The notes beneath the pieces are model-generated. The model was not told the DNA's origin, ran no database searches, and saw only the letters and a list, made by a program, of their open reading frames with translations. A stretch of 9,421 nucleotides of DNA from Bacteroidota bacterium (GTDB lineage: Bacteria > Bacteroidota > Bacteroidia > Bacteroidales > VadinHA17), in NCBI GenBank assembly GCA_016868515.1, contig VGGM01000029.1:1-9421 (forward strand). The letters are read 5' to 3'. The position numbers and the translations under genes are program-made. This document shows, in pieces, positions 1 to 4,759 of this stretch. Position 1 is the stretch's first letter; each line of letters begins with the position of its first letter.

Positions 1-1
1 G

Positions 2-358
2 AAGATGGCTGGCGACTATTTCAAGCAATTCAAGCTGATATTCTCGCGCGAGACCCGCGGTTACGAGTCCCTGGGCGGGTTCCTTACAATAGGAAGCATC
101 TTTCCTGCCGCATGGGACTGGCATGCATTCTGGGACCTCACAGCGTTCCTGTCAATAATTCTGGCCATTATGAACATACTGCCGATACCGGCCCTCGACG
201 GCGGGCACGTAATGTTCCTGCTGTATGAGGTTGTAACCGGGCGCAAGCCAAGTGACAGGTTTATGGAGTACGCCCAGATAACCGGAATGATTATCATCTT
301 TGCCCTTCTTATCTATGCCAACGGCAATGATATTGTCAGGTTCATAATAAGGAGATAA
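2..358 (+). CDS. rseP: RseP-type site-2 zinc metalloprotease, C-terminal fragment
   Basis: This is the C-terminal ~118 residues of an inner-membrane site-2 protease; the 5' part lies left of the window and the frame is already open at base 2. In the family, RseP cleaves transmembrane anti-sigma factors and leftover signal peptides within the membrane. Visible here are a hydrophobic segment (about 42-62 of the fragment) leading into NILPIPALDGGH (bases about 170-208). This is the conserved third-segment motif whose Asp completes the zinc site begun by the HExxH motif, which is outside the window. A last hydrophobic segment (MIIIFALLIYA) and a short basic tail follow. The position of the LDGG motif and the length after it fit an intact C-terminus. 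The HExxH and PDZ domains cannot be checked. A promoter and tatA follow after about 20 bp, so this is probably the end of a transcription unit, although no terminator is seen after it. Confidence 0.9.
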   Translation, partial: KMAGDYFKQFKLIFSRETRGYESLGGFLTIGSIFPAAWDWHAFWDLTAFLSIILAIMNILPIPALDGGHVMFLLYEVVTGRKPSDRFMEYAQITGMIIIFALLIYANGNDIVRFIIRR

Positions 359-376
359 AAAAAGAAAACTGCCGGG

Positions 377-406
377 TTGTGATTGATTAAACTATTTGTA
401 ACTTTG
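377..406 (+). promoter_or_regulatory. Bacteroidota-type promoter for tatA
   Basis: TTG (377-379) is followed after exactly 19 bp by TAACTTTG (399-406). This fits the Bacteroidota housekeeping promoter pattern of a -33 TTG and a -7 TAnnTTTG separated by 19-21 bp. Transcription would start near 411-413, giving a leader of about 17-19 nt before the tatA ATG at 430. The site sits in the rseP-tatA gap. It is a sequence match only. Confidence 0.7.
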
Positions 407-429
407 CACAGCATTAAAAGATTAACATT

Positions 430-615
430 ATGACACCACTGCTTGTTTACGGGGGCATGTTCGGCCCAACAGAAATTATTCTGATCATTCTGGTGGTTAT
501 TCTGCTTTTCGGTGGCAGGAAGATACCTGAGCTTATGAAGGGAATAGGCCAGGGGATGAAAGAGTTCAGGAAAGCCTCAAGGGCCGAAGATACTACAGAC
601 GACAAAAAAGAGTAG
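430..615 (+). CDS. tatA: Twin-arginine translocase subunit TatA/TatE family
   Basis: A 61-residue TatA-family protein, which in the Tat system oligomerises in the inner membrane to let folded proteins with twin-arginine signals across. The architecture is textbook: a short periplasmic N-terminus with the conserved acidic residue Glu15 in GPTE, one transmembrane helix (about 15-27), the FG hinge (Phe27-Gly28), then GRKIPELMKGIGQGMKEFRKA as the amphipathic helix, and a charged tail of Asp, Glu and Lys. The ATG at 430 is preferred because it lies about 18 nt behind a predicted transcription start. Met10 (457) would also keep the whole domain. There is no Shine-Dalgarno, as is usual in this phylum. 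The gene is flanked by its own promoter and terminator, so it looks monocistronic. No tatC or tatB is visible. TatA cannot be told from TatE by sequence alone. Confidence 0.93.
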   Translation: MTPLLVYGGMFGPTEIILIILVVILLFGGRKIPELMKGIGQGMKEFRKASRAEDTTDDKKE

Positions 616-663
616 TACAGGAAACAACCCTGCCTGAGGCACTGCCCAGGCTGCCAATTATAT

Positions 664-694
664 AACCCGCTAATATTCAGCGGGTTTTTATTTA
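664..694 (+). terminator. Rho-independent terminator after tatA
   Basis: A perfect 8-bp stem, AACCCGCT (664-671) with AGCGGGTT (679-686), closes a 7-nt loop and runs into a T-rich tail (685-693, TTTTTATTT). On the opposite strand there is no comparable U-tract, so it should work in the + direction only. It lies about 50 nt after the tatA stop. The rest of the 616-738 gap holds a weak GCCTG/CAGGC pairing (632-651) and no convincing promoter. Confidence 0.85.
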
Positions 695-738
695 TACATT
701 GGCATAATTATTGAGCGGGTGAGACAGAAATTAAGTAT

Positions 739-1788
739 ATGGAAATGAAGAGGATTGCAGCATTTTGTTTTGCAGCACTGGTTGTCGTTTTTTCAGGGTG
801 CCGCGGAAAAGGAGACAGTACGGCTTCACGAGTGATGGCAAATGTAACAGGATCATCGGGGGAGATTGTGATAGTGGCCGAGAAGTACATTCATGACGGC
901 CCTGATGGTGAGCGTCTGATGAAGTTGTTCCAGGAGGCGGCTCCTGCACTACCCCAGTACGAACCTATGTTCAATATCCTTACTGTGACTCCTGCCAGTT
1001 ACGGCAAGCTCTATCAGAATCACCGCAACGTACTCATTCTCTCCGTCGATCCGGCGCTGCAGGAGTCAAAAGTGGTGTTTCAGACCGATGTATATGCCCG
1101 TTCACAGCTGGTACTGAAGGCAACTGGACCTGACGGAGCTTCGGTGGTTGATGAGATTGAAAGAATGAAAGTACCGATTACCGAGAAACTCCTCTCTGCC
1201 GAAAGGGAGCGCTGGATGTCATATTACAAGCGTACCCAGTCGAGCCACACCTTCAACAGGCTTCGCGATCAGCATGGTATTTCCATGCCGGTTCCGGCCG
1301 GTTACACCATAGATGTTACGAAACCCGGGCTGGCATGGGTTGCGCTGGAAACACCAACCACCACCCAGTCGGTGATACTCCATTATTTCAAGGCTTCAGG
1401 CAGCTCGGTCTTCACACGCGACAGCATGATTATGATACGGAACAGGCTTACCCGGGACGAGGTAAAGGGAGAGGCCCCGGGAACATACATGGGGATTGAG
1501 GAGTTATATCCGGTACAGTACAGGGTTTTCAGTCACAATGGTCGTAACTATGCCGAGATAAGAGGGTTGTGGACACTCGTTAATGGCTTTATGGGCGGGC
1601 CGTTCATTTCACTTATGACCTATGACGAGAAGAACCGGAGAGCGGTATTTCTGGACGGGTTTGTTTATGCCCCGAATGACAACAAACGTGATCTGATGAG
1701 GCAGGTGGAGGCCCTTCTGTATCTTGCCGACTTCCACTCGCCGGAAGAGGTTACAGTAGTCGGGACTAAGCCTGCCGAAAAGAAATAG
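739..1788 (+). CDS. DUF4837 family lipoprotein
   Basis: A 349-residue predicted lipoprotein of unknown function that I recognise as the DUF4837 family of Bacteroidota. The N-terminus has basic residue(s), a hydrophobic stretch (about 6-18) and a lipobox FSGC with Cys21 as the lipidated residue, so the mature protein should be anchored in an envelope membrane. After Cys21 come RGKGDS: one acidic residue only, not the clear acidic cluster of known Bacteroidota surface-export signals, so its membrane and face are uncertain. The soluble part (about 35-340) is one continuous domain without a catalytic motif I can name; it includes SAERERWMSYYKR and WTLVNGFMGGPF, and the C-terminus is Lys-rich. ATG 739 and ATG 745 (Met3) are both possible starts. 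The terminator upstream implies its own promoter, but I see no good -7 box in 690-738. It converges with mqnC, with 8 bp between the stops. Confidence 0.85.
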   Translation: MEMKRIAAFCFAALVVVFSGCRGKGDSTASRVMANVTGSSGEIVIVAEKYIHDGPDGERLMKLFQEAAPALPQYEPMFNILTVTPASYGKLYQNHRNVLILSVDPALQESKVVFQTDVYARSQLVLKATGPDGASVVDEIERMKVPITEKLLSAERERWMSYYKRTQSSHTFNRLRDQHGISMPVPAGYTIDVTKPGLAWVALETPTTTQSVILHYFKASGSSVFTRDSMIMIRNRLTRDEVKGEAPGTYMGIEELYPVQYRVFSHNGRNYAEIRGLWTLVNGFMGGPFISLMTYDEKNRRAVFLDGFVYAPNDNKRDLMRQVEALLYLADFHSPEEVTVVGTKPAEKK

Positions 1789-1801
1789 TCTCTTAACTAT
1801 T
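1784..1801. repeat. Short inverted repeat spanning two convergent stop codons
   Basis: AATAGT (1784-1789) and ACTATT (1796-1801) form a perfect 6-bp inverted repeat around a 6-nt loop. It overlaps the TAG of the DUF4837 gene (1786-1788) and the stop of mqnC (1797-1799). It might act as a weak bidirectional terminator, but the stem is AT-rich and short and there is no U-tract, so it may be chance. Confidence 0.25.
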
Positions 1802-2885
1802 CAACAGGTTCGTATTTCTGGTTCCGCCGCCGGGGAGTAAATCCTGCATCGCGTATTATCTGCTTTATTTTTGTGGCATCGACCCTGAATACCGCACCGG
1901 CTGAGCTTACTACATTCTCCTCAATCATTATGGAACCCAGGTCATTGGCCCCTGCATGGAGGCTGAGCATGGCAGCCGGTTCACCGACGGTAAGAAGCGA
2001 TGCCTGAATATTTGGTATATTGTTGAGCATAAGGCGGCTGACTGCAATAAGCCGCAGGTAATCGCTGGTGGTAATGATATTTCTTATACCCATTTTTTCG
2101 GCCAGTACGGTTCCTTTATCCATGAATGGCCACGGAACGAATGTAATGAATCCGTAGTGGCCATCAGGACGTTCTTCCTGCAGTCTGCGCAGTAGAACCA
2201 GGTGTTCAATCCGTTCCTCTTCAGTCTCCATATGACCGAACATCATGGTTGCTGAGGTTGGCAGATTCATTTTATGAGCTTCACGCATCACACCAAGCCA
2301 CTCTGCTGTTGTGGCCTTGGCAGGCGATACGGCTTTTCTGACCCTGTCGACCAGTATTTCAGCGCCTGCACCGGGCAATGAATCGAGGCCTGAGGCGGCC
2401 AGCGCTTCCAGTATGGTGCGGAAGTCACTCTTCTCCTTCCTTGCCAGCCATACAATCTCGGGGGGTCCGAGTGCATGCAGTTTAAGGTTGGGGAATTCGC
2501 CTTTGAGGTTCCTGAAGAGAGAGGTATAGAAATCAAGTCCCAGCAGCGGATGCATTCCTCCCTGAAGAAGCAGCTGATCGCCTCCCATTTCGAAGAGCCC
2601 GGCTATTTTCTTCCTGTACTCTTCAATGGTGGTGACATAAGCATCGGCATCGCTGCTGCGGCGGCAGAAATTACAAAATGTGCATTGTGAGAAACAAATA
2701 TTGGTGATATTGACATTCCTGTCGATCATCCATCCGGCGTGGTTGCCCGGCTGATGAAGCTGTCTGACTGCTGAAGCTGCCATCATGAGTTCGGGCAGTG
2801 GTGTGTTCCGCCATAGCCACAATCCCTCACCTGCTGTCAGGGGTTCAAGCTGAAGTGCTTTTCTGAAGATTGCATCTGGGTTCAT
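1797..2885 (-). CDS. mqnC: Cyclic dehypoxanthinyl futalosine synthase (radical SAM)
   Basis: A 362-residue radical-SAM enzyme matching MqnC. In the family it cyclises dehypoxanthine futalosine, a step of the alternative (futalosine) menaquinone route, in the cytoplasm. The iron-sulfur motif CxxxCxxC is Cys64, Cys68, Cys71, inside DRNVNITNICFSQCTFCNF. Further family blocks are LLLQGGMHP (105-113), LKLHALGPPE (134-143), DSLPGAGAEIL (168-178), LPTSATMMFGHMET (208-221), FVPWPF (249-254), NIQASLLTVG (292-301) and LHAGANDLGSIMIEENVVSSAG (309-330). These fit MqnC better than the related MqnE or CofH. I chose ATG 2885 (MNPDAIFRKAL), where family-like sequence begins. ATG 2894 adds three residues. TTG 2930 would lie inside the predicted promoter and adds an unrelated stretch. 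Oddity: Cys74 follows the cluster (CNFCR), where I recall a Tyr in most MqnC (NFYR). No other menaquinone gene is in the window. Confidence 0.92.
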   Translation of the reverse strand: MNPDAIFRKALQLEPLTAGEGLWLWRNTPLPELMMAASAVRQLHQPGNHAGWMIDRNVNITNICFSQCTFCNFCRRSSDADAYVTTIEEYRKKIAGLFEMGGDQLLLQGGMHPLLGLDFYTSLFRNLKGEFPNLKLHALGPPEIVWLARKEKSDFRTILEALAASGLDSLPGAGAEILVDRVRKAVSPAKATTAEWLGVMREAHKMNLPTSATMMFGHMETEEERIEHLVLLRRLQEERPDGHYGFITFVPWPFMDKGTVLAEKMGIRNIITTSDYLRLIAVSRLMLNNIPNIQASLLTVGEPAAMLSLHAGANDLGSIMIEENVVSSAGAVFRVDATKIKQIIRDAGFTPRRRNQKYEPVE

Positions 2886-2927
2886 GGGGCACATTCTTCG
2901 TGAGTATATGTAGCTGATATGAAGTCG

Positions 2928-2935
2928 CAAAGGTA
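2928..2935 (-). promoter_or_regulatory. Predicted -7 box of the mqnC promoter
   Basis: On the - strand, TACCTTTG (2935 down to 2928) is a perfect TAnnTTTG. The -33 position 19 bp upstream reads GTT rather than TTG, so only half the promoter is strong. Transcription would begin near 2921-2924, leaving a leader of about 27-40 nt before ATG 2894 or 2885. The box contains the nominal TTG start at 2930, which argues against that start. Confidence 0.55.
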
Positions 2936-2970
2936 GCAGAACGAAGTTAAAAAGAACCGATAAATTGTAT

Positions 2971-2978
2971 TAACTTTA
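2971..2978 (+). promoter_or_regulatory. Candidate -7 box for the pdxA-ruvA-sprA cluster
   Basis: TAACTTTA matches TAnnTTTG at all fixed positions but the last. A TTA (2947-2949) lies 21 bp upstream as a poor -33 element. It would start transcription near 2983-2985, giving a leader of about 70 nt before pdxA. It overlaps the left arm of the inverted repeat at 2974-3000. This is a weak call, made mainly because the divergent gap must hold a promoter for the rightward genes. Confidence 0.35.
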
Positions 2979-3000
2979 CCCCTCCATTTTATGGGTAAAG
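2974..3000. repeat. Perfect 8-bp inverted repeat, possible operator
   Basis: CTTTACCC (2974-2981) and GGGTAAAG (2993-3000) are exact reverse complements separated by 11 bp. The left arm overlaps the candidate pdxA -7 box, and the right arm would lie just after the transcription start. The geometry could suit a dimeric repressor or an RNA hairpin at the extreme 5' end of the message. No known operator is recognised. Confidence 0.45.
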
Positions 3001-3022
3001 CTGCACCGGCGTCAGAAATAAT

Positions 3023-3036
3023 GCCGGCCGGCCGGC
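3023..3036. repeat. 14-bp GC-only palindrome in the pdxA leader
   Basis: GCCGGCCGGCCGGC is its own reverse complement and lies 17 bp before the pdxA ATG. As RNA it can fold as GCCGG (3023-3027) with CCGGC (3032-3036) around a 4-nt loop. A further CCGGC at 3006-3010 could pair with 3023-3027 instead, giving two exclusive hairpins. It could affect pdxA translation; no known riboswitch is recognised. Confidence 0.5.
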
Positions 3037-3053
3037 AAAGAAGCAGATGAATT

Positions 3054-4160
3054 ATGGAAAAGAGGGATATACTGGTTGGGATTACCAACGGAGACATAAA
3101 CGGGATAGGATACGAGGTGATAATAAAGAGCCTTCTTGACGGCAGGGTGGCCGAGATGTGTACACCTGTCGTTTACGGGTCACCAAAGGTGGCAGCCTAT
3201 CACCGCAAGGCGCTTAACATTGAGAATTTCAGTTTCAATAATATCAGGAACCCCGGCGAAGCTCATCCCAGGAAGGCCAACATGATCAACTGCCTCGACG
3301 ATGAAGTGCGGGTTGAACTGGGAAAACCCACTCAGCATGCCGGTGAAGCCGCCTTACGTTCGCTGGAGGCAGCGGTAAAGGACCTCAGGGATGGAAAGAT
3401 AGATGTGCTGGTCACAGCGCCTGTTGACAAAAGCACCATTCAGTCAGACTCCTTCAGGTTTCCGGGTCATACCGAATACCTCAAATCGGAGTTTGGTGCC
3501 GATGATGTTCTTATGCTTATGATTTCGGAAAACATGAAGATAGGCACTGTTACCGGGCATATCCCGATTGCCGGTGTGCCTTCTGCCATTACTGCCGGAA
3601 AAATTGTGACGAAGCTGAGGATACTGAACAACTCTTTGAAGGCTGACTTTACCATCAGGAAACCCCGTATAGCACTGCTGGGTCTTAATCCGCACGCCGG
3701 CGACAACGGTCTTCTTGGCAATGAGGAAAAGGAGACGATTATTCCGGCTGCAGAGATGGCCTCTAAAGAGGGTATCCTGGTTTTTGGACCTTTCGCGGCC
3801 GACGGTTTCTTTGGTACGGGCGAGTTCAGGAAGTATGATGCCATACTGGCAATGTATCATGACCAGGGACTTATTCCTTTCAAGGCTCTGGCCTTCGATT
3901 CGGGAGTTAACTACACTGCAGGTTTGCCGGTGGTAAGAACATCGCCGGCTCATGGAACGGCATTTCAGATAGCAGGGCTGGGACAGGCATCGGAATCGTC
4001 GTTCAGGCATGCTATTTACAGGGCATGCGACATATTCAGGCACCGGCAGATGAATCGCGATTTAGCTGCCAATCCCCTTGAACGGCAGCATATCGACACC
4101 CGTCATGAGAGGCCCGACGAACTGCCACCCGATATCGCTAACCACGAAAATATTATATGA
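3054..4160 (+). CDS. pdxA: 4-hydroxythreonine-4-phosphate dehydrogenase
   Basis: A 368-residue PdxA. In the family this cytoplasmic, metal-dependent enzyme oxidises 4-phosphohydroxy-L-threonine with NAD; the product goes with deoxyxylulose phosphate to PdxJ to make pyridoxine phosphate (DXP-dependent vitamin B6 route). The N-terminal block GITNGDINGIGYEVI (9-23) is the Bacteroidota-like form of the GDPxGIGPE signature. VTAPVDK (120-126) and FPGHTEY (136-142) follow. The three expected metal-ligand His are His169 (VTGH), His214 (GLNPHAGDNG) and His269 (MYHDQGL). SPAHGTAFQIAGLGQA (297-312) closes the active site. The C-terminus (about 330-368) is longer than in E. coli, which I associate with Bacteroidota homologues. 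The ATG at 3054 gives the family N-terminus directly. The last 4 bp overlap ruvA (ATGA), so translation is probably coupled. It is the first gene of the rightward cluster, divergent from mqnC. Confidence 0.95.
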   Translation: MEKRDILVGITNGDINGIGYEVIIKSLLDGRVAEMCTPVVYGSPKVAAYHRKALNIENFSFNNIRNPGEAHPRKANMINCLDDEVRVELGKPTQHAGEAALRSLEAAVKDLRDGKIDVLVTAPVDKSTIQSDSFRFPGHTEYLKSEFGADDVLMLMISENMKIGTVTGHIPIAGVPSAITAGKIVTKLRILNNSLKADFTIRKPRIALLGLNPHAGDNGLLGNEEKETIIPAAEMASKEGILVFGPFAADGFFGTGEFRKYDAILAMYHDQGLIPFKALAFDSGVNYTAGLPVVRTSPAHGTAFQIAGLGQASESSFRHAIYRACDIFRHRQMNRDLAANPLERQHIDTRHERPDELPPDIANHENII

Positions 4161-4741
4161 TTGAGTACATCAAGGGCAAGATAACCGAGCTGAATCCTGC
4201 ATACCTCATTATTGAGTCAGCCGGGATCGGTTATTTTGTGAGCATTTCGCTTAATACCTACACCCAGGTGGGATCTGCCGGCAACGAAATAACCCTTCCC
4301 GTCCATGAAGTGATAAGGGAGGATGCACGACAGTTATTCGGTTTTGCAGGCCGTGCAGAGCGCGAGCTTTTCCGGCTGCTGATTTCGGTAAATGGTGTAG
4401 GCCCTAATACTGCCAGGATGATGCTGTCATCGCTACATCCTGCGGAAATAGAGAAGGCAATTTCCGATTCAAACGTTCATCTGCTGAAAAGCATTAAAGG
4501 TATTGGCCAGAAGACGGCTGAAAGAATAATAGTCGATTTGCGCGACAAGGTGATAAAAGTGTCGGCGGCATCCGAAATTCCCATACTGAGAGACAATACA
4601 ATGGGTGAAGAGGCGTTATCTGCATTGATGATGCTTGGATTTGTGAGGAGTGCCTCGGCGAAGGTTGTCGATAAGCTAATGGCTGAAAACCCTGATCTCA
4701 CCGTCGAGGAGCTTATAAAACAGGCTCTCAGGAATTTGTAA
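4157..4741 (+). CDS. ruvA: Holliday junction branch migration protein RuvA
   Basis: A 194-residue RuvA of normal family length. RuvA binds the four-way DNA junction as a tetramer and loads the RuvB motor in recombinational repair. Domain I (OB fold, about 1-63) runs from MIEYIKGKI to the characteristic IREDARQLFGF (53-63). Domain II has two helix-hairpin-helix motifs, VNGVGPNTA (78-86) and IKGIGQKTA (113-121), which contact the DNA backbone. A variable linker (about 135-148) leads to domain III (about 149-194, EEALSALMMLGF), the RuvB-binding three-helix bundle. All parts are intact. The start ATG overlaps the pdxA stop, and the stop TAA (4739-4741) is followed directly by an ATG and, 14 bp on, by the sprA start. 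From memory, ruvA next to sprA is a recurring order in Bacteroidota. ruvB and ruvC are not in the window. Confidence 0.96.
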   Translation: MIEYIKGKITELNPAYLIIESAGIGYFVSISLNTYTQVGSAGNEITLPVHEVIREDARQLFGFAGRAERELFRLLISVNGVGPNTARMMLSSLHPAEIEKAISDSNVHLLKSIKGIGQKTAERIIVDLRDKVIKVSAASEIPILRDNTMGEEALSALMMLGFVRSASAKVVDKLMAENPDLTVEELIKQALRNL

Positions 4742-4759
4742 ATGAAATTATCTGATTGA
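4742..4759 (+). other. Five-codon minicistron or remnant of the original sprA start
   Basis: Directly after the ruvA stop, ATG AAA TTA TCT GAT TGA encodes MKLSD. Its TGA (4757-4759) overlaps the TTG (4756-4758) that is the only sprA start preserving the signal peptide. Either a tiny leader cistron passes ribosomes to sprA, or it is the true sprA start with one base lost: adding one T in the ATTGAG stretch (4755-4760) yields MKLSDLRPGKVNIG in frame with the signal peptide. The sequence alone does not decide between these. Confidence 0.4.

Noticed and set aside
1956..2195. A 79-codon + strand frame inside mqnC
   Set aside because: It sits antisense to conserved MqnC blocks (NIQASLLTVG, FVPWPF) and has no independent support.
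2886..3053. A riboswitch or small RNA in the mqnC-pdxA gap
   Set aside because: The region has dyads, but I could not match any known riboswitch core, tRNA or other RNA fold.
3444..4043. A 199-codon open frame on the - strand, opposite pdxA
   Set aside because: It lies wholly inside pdxA, which has every family motif. Its product resembles no family I know and has a patchwork composition typical of an antisense shadow.
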